A DNA stretch of 64,000 nt, from contig OW121742.1 in NCBI GenBank assembly GCA_933228675.1, positions 39,469,255 through 39,533,254 on the forward strand. The letters are read 5' to 3'. Both the position numbers and the translations under genes were made by a program. Source of the DNA: Stomorhina lunata (taxonomy: Eukaryota > Arthropoda > Insecta > Diptera > Rhiniidae). Position 1 is the first letter of the stretch. Each line of letters starts with the position of its first letter. The notes beneath the pieces are model-generated. The model searched no databases. It worked only from the letters and a program-made list of their open reading frames with translations, and was not told the DNA's origin. Of the stretch, positions 28,801-36,844 are shown one piece after another.

Positions 28801-31800
28801 TTAAATTTATTTTGTTTTTTTTGGCCCGTTTGCTTTATTTTTATTTTTGGTTCCTTCTTTGCCTCTTTTAGTTGTTGTGCTAATTTTGTTTAATTTTCTT
28901 TTAGATTTTATTAAAACAATAAAATACAAGACAGATTCTTTCAACACATACATTCATATATCTCACATACATTCAACATCTCACCCAATGCTTTTCCAAT
29001 CATTGTCTTTTTCTCTTTGTTTGTGCCTATTTTTTCACAAATTTTCTTTTTATTTATTCTTTGTCATCAAATAAACATTAATGTTTTCGAATTTGTTCAA
29101 AAACTTGAAAAACAAAAAAAGTATTTCAATATTTTGTGAAACATTAGACAAAATAGAATTTCATCAGATTATTTCTAAAATTACCAGAATTTTTCTTCCA
29201 AGCCCTTGAAGCCCAAAGAGAAGTCAAATCAAGAAAGTAAAAATAATTCCGATACCAAAAAACGATAAAGAACATCAAATTTTCTCGACGTTTAAAAACA
29301 TTGTGTGATTTTGCGAAATCTCTTTATATTTTCATTTTATTCGCTCCCACTGTGCCCTGCTCTGATTTTGACCTACTACTTTCATTTCCAGCTTCTCTCT
29401 ATTTTTCTTTCACTTAAAATCAATATTTTCTTTTTGTCACGTATTCTGATGATATGATAATTAATCATTTGCATTATTTTTTGTTTTTCCTGACAACTTT
29501 TACAAATTTTGACAATTTATTTAATTTTTTTCAATTTATGCGGCTGACAATATTGTCCGTTTTTTTTTTCTGTTATTTTCATTGGAATTATTAAATTTTA
29601 TGACGTGATAATAATTTTATTTATTTGTTTAAGTGAAAAATATTTGTCTAGTTTAACAATTTAAATATAAATTTTAAATTCTTGTTTTCGTTAAAGTTTT
29701 AATTTTGAAGTCAATTGGAAAGTCTTTTTTTTTTAGTTTGAAATAAAAACAATCGTTATGAAAACTTTTCTATAAAAACTCTTGAATTTTTTCATAGGAA
29801 ATGTTTTTTTAAAGGTCTCTATCCAACTGCAACTTTTTTTTTTATAGAAAACTAGCGAAAGAGTGAAAAGTTTCTTTTAACATACGAAATTTTTGAAAAT
29901 TTCCTTTGAATATACGATTTTTTTTAAGATTTCCTTTAAAAAAAATAATTTTTTTTTAAATTTCCTATAAAAATAAGAAATTTAAAAACAAAAAAAAATC
30001 TATAAAAATAAGAATTTTTTAAAAAAAATTTTCTATAAAAATAAGATATTTTTGAAAAGCTTCCTATAAAACTAAGAAATTTTTCAAAAATTTCTTGTTT
30101 GAAAAAGAAATTTTTGAAAATTTTTTTATAAAAATAAGAAATTTTTGAATTTTGAAAATTTTTTTTTTTTTAATTTCCTATACAAATATGCAATTTTTAT
30201 AAAATTTCCCATAAAAATAAGAAATTTTTGAAAAATAAGACATTTTTGAAAACTTCTCTATAAAAATCAGAAATTCTTGATAAATTTTTGAAAAATTTCC
30301 TATAAAAATAAGACATTTTTGGAAAAAAAAACTTAACTAAAAACAAGATTTTTTTTTAATTTTCTATAAAAATAACAGATTTTTGAAAAATTTTCTAAAA
30401 AAATAATAAACTTATAAAAATTGTTTGAAAAATTTCTCATAAAAATCAGGAATTTTTGAATTTTTAAAAATTTCTATTAAATAGAAAATTTCTCAAACAT
30501 TTTTTATTTTAATAGGAATTTTTTCAAAAATTTCTTATTTTTATAGAAAATTTTTTTTATTTTTATAGGAAATTTTTCAAAAATTTCTTATTTTTGTAGG
30601 AAATTTTTTATTTTTATATTCCTATTTTAAGGAGAAATTTTTATATTCCTATTTTTAGGAGAAAAAATTTTTTCAAAATTTCTTATTTTTATAGGAAATT
30701 TTTCAAAAATTTCTTAATTTTTTTTATAGGAAATTTTTCAAAAATTTCTTAATTTTTTTTATAGGAAATTTTTCAAAAATTTCTTACTTTTTTATAGGAA
30801 ATTTTTTAAAAATTTCTAATTTTTCGATAGGAAATTTTTCAAAAATCTCTTCTTTTTAGAGGATTTTTTTTTTAAATGTCTTATTCTTATAGGAAATTTT
30901 CCAAAAATTTTTTATTTTTATAGGAAATTTTTCAAAAATTTTCTATTTTTATAGGAAATTTTCCAAAAATTTTTAATTTTTCACATTTTTTTTTTTAAAG
31001 GAAATTTCAAAATTATTTTAGGAAATTTTTCAATATTTTTTTTTACAGATAATTTTTCAAAAATTTTCTTTTTTTTAAGAAAATTTTTCAACAAATTTTC
31101 TATTTTTTAGGAAATTTTTCAAAAATATCCTAATTTTATAGGAAATTTTCCAAAAAATTTTTTATTTTTATAGGAAATTTTTCAAAAATTTTGTATTTTT
31201 ATAGGAAATTTTCCAAAAATTTTTAATTTTTCCTATTTTTTTTTTTTTTGTTAAGGAAATTTAAAAATTATTTTAGGAAATTTTACAATATTTTTTTTTT
31301 TTATAGGAATTTTTTCAAAATGTTCCTGTTTTTATAGGATTTTTTTTTTTAATTTCCTATTTTTATAGGAAATTTTTACAATTTTTTCTATTTTTATAGA
31401 TAATTTTAATTTTTTTTTATTTTTATAGGAAATTAAAAAAAATTTCTTTATTTCTTTTGTTTTTACTTTTTTTTAAGAAAATTTTTCAAAAATTTATTAA
31501 ATTTCCTATTTTTATATTAAATTTTTACAATTTTTTTTATTTTTATATATAATTTTAATTTTTTTTTTTTATTTTTATAGGAAATTTTAAAAAAATTTCT
31601 TTATTTCTTTTCTTTTTACTTTTTTTTAAGAAAATTTTTCAAAAATTTATTATTTTTGCGAAACTTTTTCAAAAAATAGGAAATTTCATAAAAATTTCCT
31701 ATAAAAATAAGAAATTTTATAAAAATTTTCTATAAAAATAAGAAATTTTTGAAAAATTTCCTATAAAAATAGACAATTTTTAAAATTTCCTATAAAAATA

Positions 31801-34800
31801 TGAAATTATTAAAAATTTCCTATAAAAAATGAATTATTGAAATATTTCGTATAAAAATAGAAAATTTTTGAAAAATTTCCTATAAAAATATAAATATAAA
31901 ATAAATATAAATATAAAACTAGGAAATTTTTGAAAAATGTCCTGTAAAAATATGATTTTGTTGAGAAATTTCTTGAAATTTTTGAAAAATTTCCTATAAA
32001 AAATTTTCTATAAAAATATGAATTTTTATATTAAAAAAATAGGAAATTTTTGTAAAATTTCCTTTAAAAATAGGACATTTTTGAAAAATTTTCTATAAAT
32101 ATAGGAAATTTTTGAAAAACTTCCTATAAAAAAGGAAATTTTTGTAGGAATTTTTGAAAAATTTCCTATAAAAATAGGAAATTTTTGAAAAATTTCCTAT
32201 AAAATAGAAAAACATTTTGAAAAATTTCCTATAAAAATAAGAATTTAAAAAAAAAAATTCCTATCAAAATTATAAATTTTTGAAAATTTTCCTATAAAAA
32301 TTGGAAATTTTTGAAAAACTTCTTATAAAAATAGGAATTTTTTGAAAAATTTCATATAAAAATAGGAAATTTTTGAGAAATGTTTTGAAAAATTTCCTAT
32401 AAAAATAGGAAATTTTTGAAAAATTTCCTATGAAAATAGTAAATTTTTGAAAAATTTCTTATAAAATAAGAATTTTTTTTTTTTAATTTCCTATAAAAAT
32501 AAGAAATTGTTGAAAAATTTCCTATAATAATAAGAAATTTTTAAAAAATTTCCTATAAAAATAGGAAATTTTTGAAAAATTTCCTATAAAATAGAAAAAC
32601 ATTTTGAAAAATTTCCTATAAAAATAAGTATTTAAAAAAAAATTTCCTATCAAAATTATAAATTTTTGAAAATTTTCCTATAAAAATTGGAAATTTTTGA
32701 AAAACTTCTTATAAAAATAGGAAATTTTTGAAAAGTTTCATATAAAAATAGGAAATTTTTGAAAAATGTTTTGAAAAATTACCTATAAAAAAAGGAAATT
32801 TTTGAAAAATTTCCTATGAAAATAGTAAATTTTTGAAAAATTTCTTATAAAATAAGATTTTTTTTAAATTTCCTATAAAAATAAGAAATTTTTGAAAAAT
32901 TTCCTATAATAATAAGAAATTTTTAAAAAATTTCCTATAAAAATAAGAAATTTTCGAAAAATTTCCTTTAAAAATAAGATATTTCTCAAATATTTCCTCT
33001 AAAAATAGGAAATTTTTAAAAAATTTCCCATAAAAATAAGAAATTTTTGAAAATATTTTTGTAAAAATAAGAAATTTTTAAAAATGTTCCTATAAAAATA
33101 AGAAATATTTTGAAAAATTTCCTATTAGAATAAGAAATTTTGTAAAATTTAATATAGAAAAAATAAATTTTAGAAAATTATCATTTTATTATTTGTTAGT
33201 ACCCAATTAAGAAAGTAATTTTTCATCCCTGCTTGACACTGGGTCTCATGCATAAAAACGAGTAAAAGCGCTGAGTTGAAGCAGGTGAGCAATTGCTCAT
33301 GAAGTCGAGTTCTATCAAACAGCAACAGCTTTTGCTCAATTTCGTATGCATAAAAAAGAGTTCAAACCAATTGCAATTACTTGAGCAAAGGGAGTTCAAA
33401 CGTGTAATTGTTATTAAAGTGTAAGCATATCATCAAGTGAAAGTGAAGTAGAACTAAATAAAAAATGACGACGTTTCTAATGCATCGTTTGTGTCATTTT
33501 GCATAATTCTACATAACTCGCTATTTCGTACGATACGTGAGTCATAAACTGAACCAGGCCAGGATATGTCAACGCTTGTAAAAAGTTCTTTTCCATCACA
33601 AGTTGCCTGCATATTTATAGAGTGGAATCCTTTTCTACAAATATATTCATCGCTTTGATTTGAGGGGTTTTTAATATTTATATGCATACAATCGATCACT
33701 CCAATTGCAAATGGAAAGCAATAATTTGCTTGCCATTTCATTTGGGCATCTTTAATTTCATCTGCATCTTTCGGGAATTTTATCCACTCGCTTACTTTGG
33801 CAGATATAAGTTTCGCAACTTCCGCAATAGTTCGCGACACAGTTGATTGATGGACTGCAATATCTGTGGCTATACCATTTTGGAATCCAGGATCGGCACA
33901 AAATCTTAGAAACAGTTTAATTTAATCATAGTTGCTGAGGGCACCACCACGTGTTTCTTCTGACTCCTCAAAAAAGTAATTAGCCAACCAGCAGATGCTA
34001 CTATCATCATACCTATGTATTTATTATTTTGTTATTAATAAAATAAAAAAAAAAAAAAATAATAACTACGAATACAAACCTGTACAGTTTTTTATCCTCT
34101 CTTGCTAATTTTTTGTTACGCTGTTGATAACATTTTGTATTTCTTTGCGGTACAAAATATTCAGCCATGATTCCTTTTTAGTGGACGCGAGTCAACTGTA
34201 AGGCATGCTCAACAAAATTTGAGCAAGAGCTCACAAAAGAAAGCAAAAGCTTGTTTTTATGCATATGAAAATGAGCACATGCTCATCTAACTTAGTTCAA
34301 ACCGAGAAAGACGAGTTCAAACGTATGCAGTGAGTAAAAGCAAATTCATGAAATTTTATTATGCATACGACAAGCCCCTTTTACTCAAAAAAAAACGAGT
34401 CAGAGCTCAAGCTCACGTTTTATGCATGAGGCCCACTGTCTCTTGTTTTTGAATGTGTTTTACTGCGTCGTATTAGTAATATTAATTGCAAATAATTCAT
34501 ATTATCCATACGCTTTCCCATTTGTTATTTCTGTGTCACTTTCTTTTAGAGCATAATCAAGCAAATAATTAAATTTGATTGCACGATTAATTTTCTTCTT
34601 TTCTTTTAATGATTTAAATGTAATTAATATGATTTTCGCACATTTTCTCGATTATTAGGTTTAAAAATTGACATTATTAACAATTTTTGGAACATTTAAA
34701 AAGGAAAAGTTGATTTTTTTTTTGGAATGTGAAGTTTTAATATTCACTTGAATTTTTAAAGTTGCTAAAAAAAAACGTTTGATTCCGTTTATACTAAAAT

Positions 34801-35079
34801 TTTGATTAGTTTCATGACATATTTACTCCTTATCTCATTAACAAATAAAGTTATGACAAAGTTATAATTAAAATTTTTTCAAAAAACAAGCCTTTAACTA
34901 TTTTGTAATATGTTTATGAATTAGGGGGTTGATTTATTTAATATTTTCTCTAAACTTGTACATATTTTTTTTAATTTTTATGTTTTTTACAAACACTTTA
35001 TTTTGTTTTTTTTTTTCTAACACTCTTAGTTGAGTCAACTTTACTGGCTTATGGAGGCACCAATGCAGCGCAACTTTAA
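4765..35079 (+). CDS. boule: Boule, DAZ-family RNA-binding protein (spliced gene, whole span)
   Basis: Boule is a germline RNA-binding protein of the DAZ family. In flies it is needed for meiotic entry in spermatocytes, where it acts on translation of target mRNAs. Proposed coding exons are 4765-4880, 9596-9749, 24366-24425, 24525-24627, 28407-28489, 28601-28634 and 35030-35079. Exons 1-6 join in frame at GT/AG sites and give 183 residues; the tentative seventh brings the total to 199. The RRM spans about residues 31-110, with RNP2 IFVGGI (33-38) and RNP1 KGYGFVTF (71-78). A Tyr/Gln/Pro-rich DAZ-type segment ([12 protein letters not shown], 161-172) follows, then the conserved [11 protein letters not shown]. 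From memory, Drosophila Boule is about 228 residues with a longer C-terminus, so a further 3' exon may exist. Introns of 4.7, 14.6, 3.8 and 6.4 kb are filled with satellites. Confidence 0.9.
4881..5021 (+). other. Intron 1, unique 5' part
   Basis: Single-copy AT-rich sequence between the donor and the first satellite. No other feature is seen. Confidence 0.6.
5022..7922. repeat. 17-bp satellite array with higher-order repeats (intron 1)
   Basis: About 170 copies of the 17-bp monomer CAGACTATAATAGTCCC. The core GACTATWATAGTC is a palindrome apart from its central base. Variant monomers (GACAATTACAGTCCCC, AGAATATTGTAGTCCC, GACTTTAATAGTTCCC) recur as a block. The GACAATTACAG marker lies at 5668, 5872, 6110, 6314, 6501, 6859, 7063, 7318, 7505 and 7760. 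Those spacings are 204, 238, 204, 187, 358, 204, 255, 187 and 255 bp, all multiples of 17 except one that is off by one base. The first 0.6 kb is more diverged than the rest. Confidence 0.97.
7925..9412 (+). repeat. 31-bp satellite array, forward orientation (intron 1)
   Basis: Tandem 31-bp monomers contain CAAAAATTTCTTATTTTT followed by ATAGGAAATTTTT. The arms AGGAAATTTTT and AAAAATTTCTT flank a single C and are almost perfect reverse complements. Near 8930-9130 a homogeneous block carries ATAAGAAA in place of ATAGGAAA, a sign of local amplification. The forward label is my own convention for this family. Confidence 0.97.
9413..9595 (+). other. Intron 1, unique 3' part with acceptor
   Basis: Unique AT-rich sequence ending in the pyrimidine-rich acceptor TTTATTTTCAG at 9585-9595. 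A 15-bp direct repeat (AGATTCAAATAAAAT) occurs near 9528 and 9547. Confidence 0.6.
9596..9749 (+). CDS. boule: boule coding exon 2 (RRM core)
   Basis: Encodes residues 39-90: [16 protein letters not shown], then [20 protein letters not shown] with RNP1. The aromatic residues expected at RNA-contacting RRM positions (F34, Y73, F75) are present. The exon is 154 bp; with exon 1 it makes exactly 90 codons, so intron 2 is phase 0. The donor is GAT|GTAAGT. A minus-strand open frame overlapping this exon is a shadow. Confidence 0.96.
9750..10940 (+). other. Intron 2, unique 5' segment
   Basis: No gene is supported. The segment is AT-rich with short ACACAC and CTACTACTAC runs near 9965-10005. A somewhat GC-richer patch lies at 10160-10350. 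The 60-codon frame at 10201 shows no family motif and no splice support. Confidence 0.5.
10941..13170 (-). repeat. 31-bp satellite array, reverse orientation, with 22-bp derivative (intron 2)
   Basis: Monomers read TTTTTGAAAAATTTCCTATA and AAAATAGGAAA, the reverse complement of the forward family. They often form perfect 11-bp arms (AGGAAATTTTT / AAAAATTTCCT) round one base. From about 12370 to 13110 the period falls to 22 bp (AGGAAAAATTTCCTATAAAA). The shorter unit appears to have lost about 9 bp of the 31-bp unit and then spread; it is highly homogeneous. Confidence 0.95.
13171..14694 (+). other. Intron 2, unique segment
   Basis: No gene is supported. It contains T-rich runs and a GTTGAGTT/GTTGTG-rich patch at 13860-14000 that creates a low-complexity minus-strand frame. 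A slightly GC-richer stretch lies at 14460-14640. Nothing with coding character is seen. Confidence 0.5.
14695..15955 (+). repeat. 33-bp variant satellite array, forward orientation (intron 2)
   Basis: A forward-family variant in which the linker reads TTTTTCTATAGGAAA, giving a 33-bp period (for example CTAT at 14714 and 14747). The first 0.5 kb is very homogeneous. A block with TTTATTTTTATAGGAATTTT occurs near 15228 and again near 15486, showing an internal duplication of about 260 bp. The right end decays back to the 31-bp type. Confidence 0.95.
15956..16764 (+). other. Intron 2, unique segment
   Basis: AT-rich unique sequence. It includes a relatively GC-rich stretch at 16060-16140 (CTCCTCTACTCCTACATGCG). 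No gene or named element is recognised. Confidence 0.5.
16765..18405 (-). repeat. 31-bp satellite array, reverse orientation (intron 2)
   Basis: Reverse-family monomers in two homogeneous sub-blocks. Up to about 17570 they carry AAATTTCCTATAAAAATAGG. From about 17580 to 18240 they carry AAATTCCCTATAAAAATAGG, a T-to-C change spread over some 20 adjacent monomers. This is a clear footprint of local homogenisation. Confidence 0.96.
18406..19824 (+). other. Intron 2, unique segment with a GC-richer patch
   Basis: Mostly AT-rich intron. At 19205-19440 it turns GC-richer with CAGCTGGCTGCTGCTAGAG and CTGCTACTGCAGCTGCTC. These could be regulatory DNA or a relic exon, but no open frame with splice sites was found. 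Confidence 0.45.
19825..21215 (+). repeat. 31-bp satellite array, forward orientation (intron 2)
   Basis: Forward-family monomers. A run near 20310-20420 shares TTTTTGTAGG in place of TTTTTATAGG, and another near 20560-20640 shares GGAAACTTTTC, marking small local amplifications. Homogeneity falls toward the right edge. Confidence 0.95.
21216..21599 (+). other. Intron 2, spacer between arrays
   Basis: Unique sequence with a GC-richer patch (CTCTGATTGGCAGGTGACAA) near 21411. No gene is seen. Confidence 0.5.
21600..23580 (+). repeat. Degenerate 31-bp satellite array, forward orientation (intron 2)
   Basis: The same forward monomer theme, with many substitutions, truncated units and period changes. 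It looks like an older array no longer being homogenised, in contrast to the neighbouring array at 19825-21215. Confidence 0.9.
23581..24365 (+). other. Intron 2, unique 3' segment with acceptor
   Basis: AT-rich intron ending in TTCTTCAACCATAAACAG at 24348-24365. The 71-codon frame at 23857 is low-complexity and not supported as a gene. Confidence 0.55.
24366..24425 (+). CDS. boule: boule coding exon 3
   Basis: Twenty codons (residues 91-110): [20 protein letters not shown], the last strand of the RRM and the conserved DAZ-family NIAPAIKK. The donor CAG|GTTGGT is a weak match to consensus. Intron 3 is only 99 bp (24426-24524). Confidence 0.95.
24525..24627 (+). CDS. boule: boule coding exon 4
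   Basis: Residues 111-144 plus one base: [20 protein letters not shown], then [14 protein letters not shown]. The acceptor is TTCCTAG and the donor CCAG|GTAAAT. From memory the Drosophila protein has about five extra residues at the exon 3/4 junction that are absent here. That may reflect a species difference or alternative splicing. Confidence 0.94.
24628..24684 (+). other. Intron 4, unique 5' part
   Basis: Short unique sequence between the exon 4 donor and the satellite. Nothing else is seen. Confidence 0.5.
24685..26845 (+). repeat. 29-bp variant satellite array (intron 4)
   Basis: Monomer GGAAATTTTTCGAAAATTGA plus CTATTTATA, 29 bp. It keeps the GGAAATTTTTC half of the 31-bp family, but the second half is CGAAAATTGACTATTTATA. 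A marker monomer with TTTATCGG sits at about 25727 and 26074, 347 bp apart. It is followed in both places by the rare TTTATAAGAAA and GGAAATTTTTGAAAATTG variants, so a 12-monomer segment was duplicated. Confidence 0.96.
26846..28130. repeat. 31-bp satellite with 18-bp perfect palindrome (intron 4)
   Basis: About 40 monomers of ACTTTTCTATAGAAAAGT plus CTTCCTATCCTCA, 31 bp. The first 18 bases are a perfect palindrome. Sequence outside the palindrome differs from the neighbouring 29-bp family, so this is a separate satellite that abuts it directly. Some blocks (CTCCTATCTTCAACTTTTCC) recur as higher-order variants near 27100, 27190, 27720 and 27810. Confidence 0.96.
28131..28406 (+). other. Intron 4, 3' part with acceptor
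   Basis: Unique AT-rich sequence with a short GAAAATGTTCCTTT direct repeat near 28201 and 28243, ending in TTTTTCCTTTTAG at 28394-28406. No gene is seen. Confidence 0.55.
28407..28489 (+). CDS. boule: boule coding exon 5 (DAZ-type segment)
   Basis: Residues 145-172: an alanine run, [20 protein letters not shown], then VPM. The Tyr/Gln/Pro-rich part corresponds to the single DAZ-type repeat of Boule, a protein-interaction segment. The donor is ATG|GTGAGT. The following intron (28490-28600) is 111 bp and open in frame. Confidence 0.94.
28601..28634 (+). CDS. boule: boule coding exon 6
   Basis: Residues 173-183 plus one base: [11 protein letters not shown], highly conserved in fly Boule. The acceptor is TATTTTACAG and the donor CAAG|GTAATT. 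If the donor is skipped, translation adds Gly-Asn and stops at TAA 28640-28642. Confidence 0.93.
28635..29879 (+). other. Intron 6, unique 5' segment; possible early poly(A) signal
   Basis: T-rich intron. AATAAA at 28762-28767 is followed by a T/GT-rich stretch and could end a short read-through transcript. The 75-codon frame at 28847 reads T-rich DNA and is not a convincing gene. Confidence 0.45.
29880..30480 (-). repeat. Degenerate 31-bp satellite, reverse orientation (intron 6)
   Basis: Decayed units reading TTTTTGAAAAATTTCCTATA with irregular spacing. They are recognisable as the reverse form of the 31-bp family, with no homogeneous sub-block. Confidence 0.85.
30481..31664 (+). repeat. 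Degenerate 31-bp satellite, forward orientation (intron 6)
   Basis: Forward units with TTTTATAGGAAATTTTTCAA in poorly kept register. A block with TCCAAAAATTTTTAATTTTT and CAATATTTTTTTTT occurs near 30960 and again near 31210, an internal duplication of about 250 bp. The switch from reverse to forward units lies near 30480. Confidence 0.85.
31665..33180 (-). repeat. 31-bp satellite, reverse orientation, with about 410-bp duplication (intron 6)
   Basis: Reverse units, moderately diverged. A segment with ATAGAAAAACATTTTGAAAA at about 32204 recurs near 32591, followed in both copies by the same odd variants (ATCAAAATTATAAATTTTTG, AAATGTTTTGAAAAATT). This marks a segmental duplication of roughly 390-410 bp inside the array. 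Confidence 0.9.
33241..34434 (-). mobile_element. PIF/Harbinger DNA transposon, defective, 1194 bp
   Basis: The termini are GGGTCTCATGCATAAAA (left) and the complement of GGGCCTCATGCATAAAA (right). Both are flanked by ACT (33238-33240 and 34435-34437), a 3-bp target-site duplication as expected for PIF/Harbinger. Subterminal regions repeat motifs such as GAGCAAAAGC and GAGTTCAAAC. The element carries a minus-strand transposase relic and lies in intron 6 of boule, antisense to it. Confidence 0.9.
33454..34168 (-). pseudogene. Broken PIF/Harbinger (HARBI1-like, DDE_Tnp_4) transposase
   Basis: Transposase of the HARBI1 type, which would cut and integrate the element. The start is ATG at 34166-34168 ([10 protein letters not shown]), followed by a likely 67-bp intron (34013-34079). 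The second exon has [16 protein letters not shown] and RGGALS, then an in-frame TAA at 33922-33924. The longest open part (33454-33840) includes [18 protein letters not shown] helix sequence, GVIDCMHI with the first catalytic Asp, and the hallmarks [14 protein letters not shown] and [10 protein letters not shown]. The frame ends just after RNSELCRI. The C-terminal half with the remaining catalytic residues is missing, so the protein would be inactive. Confidence 0.88.
34438..35029 (+). other. Intron 6, 3' part with proposed acceptor
   Basis: T-rich intron ending in a long pyrimidine run and TTCTAACACTCTTAG at 35015-35029. The TTCTAAC is a plausible branch point. No other feature is seen. Confidence 0.5.
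35030..35079 (+). CDS. boule: Candidate terminal coding exon of boule
   Basis: Joined to the last base of exon 6, this exon reads [16 protein letters not shown] and stops at TAA 35077-35079. Support comes from a strong acceptor, a frame matching exon 6 (phase 1), higher GC than the surroundings and a 3' UTR-like A/C-rich block straight after. The peptide does not match the C-terminus I recall for Drosophila Boule, so it may be an alternative or lineage-specific tail. No transcript evidence is available. Confidence 0.55.
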
Positions 35080-36790
35080 AACTCTCATCTCATCATTAAT
35101 TTTTTGTTAAAATTAATATTAGAAAATTATCATTTTTTATTTAATAAAAATAAAAACAATTTTTGATTAGATATTATATTATACAAATGAAACATAAAAC
35201 ATACAAACAAAAAACAACAACTAAATATTTTGTTATAAGTTGCTTTTTCTTTTGCAAAAAACAACACCAACAACAATAAACCTAAAAATTACTTAATTTT
35301 TCTTTTTCTAAAAATAAGTTTTAGTTTTAAAGCTTGAAAAATAGCAAAAAAAATCACTACATCATAAAAAAACTACACAAAAATGCTTATAATTTATAAG
35401 AATTTATTTAAATTAAATTAAACAAAACAAAAAAAAGCTAAATAAGCAATTAATAAGCCATAAATAATTTTATTTATAATTTTTAATTTTTATTAATTAT
35501 TATTTATATTTAATAAATAATTTAATTAAAAGAGAACTAAACAAGAAAACAATTTAATTAAATCTATTATAATACTATCTATTATTGTAACTATTATAGG
35601 TATTTATCCATGTTAATTTTGAGGATTAAACAAACAATAATAAACAGAAAAACAACAAAAAAACAATATTATTAAACAAAAAAAAAAAGAAAAACCACCA
35701 TCCCATCATTTAAAAAAAAAGTTAAACCAACCTAAAACAACAACAAACGATATAAATCACCAAATAAACAACAACAACAACCACAGCTATAAAACTACAA
35801 TAACTATCAAGAGATTTGAAGAGTAAAAACTACAAAATATTTAAATTATTAATAGAGAAAAAATTTTAGCAAATACAACAAATATTTTGAGAAATAATAA
35901 ATAGTAATAAAACAACAACAAAACAACGCACTTTTATGAAATATTTAAAAAACAACAAATAAATAGACAACTAAAACAACAACAACAAAAAACAACCAAT
36001 AAAAACAACGGAAACGGAGACCCAGCTGAAACTACAAACATATTTTTTTGATTAATTTGTAAAAAAAATGTTAAACAACAACTAAAACAATACTACTACA
36101 AACAAACTACAGCAACATCATTAAAACTAAACTATTGTACTACAACATACACCCAACAACAACAACAACTACAAAAAGAATCTACAACAGCAACAATACC
36201 GAGAAAACTACCGAAACAAAACAAAAAAAACAAAAAACAAAAATTTATTATAATCATTAAGCACAAAATTACTACCAGCAAACAGAGCTCCATTTTATCT
36301 ACATAAATTACTACTTCTTACAACTCTAGTTTTATCCCCTCCCCCAAACCCGGAAAATCCCCTTCAAATAACAACTACAATAAATTTATCATTTAAACTA
36401 CATACTTACATATTTGTACTACATCTTCTATATCTTTTAAAACATACTCTTGTAGTTTTTTTTTTTTTGCAACTCTAGCATGAAACTACAACTTATTTTA
36501 CAAGTGGTAGCATACGCAAAGGACATTATTGTTGAGCGTCACAAAAAAAAAGTTATTTTTATTATAATAATCTGTTATAAGAATCGTTTTTTTTTTTTTT
36601 TGCTATAAAAAAAAAGAAAAATAATTTCTGTTGTTTATTTTGTTTATTGTTTGATGATAAATCTTTTGGATGGAAGACAAGTTGCTAAAGGAAATGATAA
36701 AATACATGTAGTTTATAAAAACAAAACAAAAAAAAAAAAGACAGAGATGTAAAGGACTTTTTTTCTTAATAAAGTTTGTAATGTGATAAG
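35080..36790 (+). other. boule: Probable 3' UTR of boule
   Basis: Composition turns from T-rich intron to A-rich with many CAACAA runs, as in fly 3' UTRs. AATAAA at 36768-36773 is followed by the GT-rich TTTGTAATGTG, a good poly(A) signal. The satellite array starts just downstream. Other AATAAA hexamers (for example near 35277) could give shorter forms. Confidence 0.5.
36768..36773 (+). terminator. Candidate poly(A) signal
   Basis: AATAAA with a GT-rich downstream element (GTTTGTAATGTG). It lies at the end of the A/C-rich block and just before the TTATAATG satellite. Confidence 0.45.
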
Positions 36791-36844
36791 TAACAGAGCT
36801 TTGGAATTGTCTTTTAATTATGTATAATAATTTATGACCGACTT

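Noticed and set aside
28847..29074. 75-codon hydrophobic frame in intron 6
   Set aside because: T-rich DNA always gives Phe/Leu-rich frames; no start context, domain or conservation can be shown.
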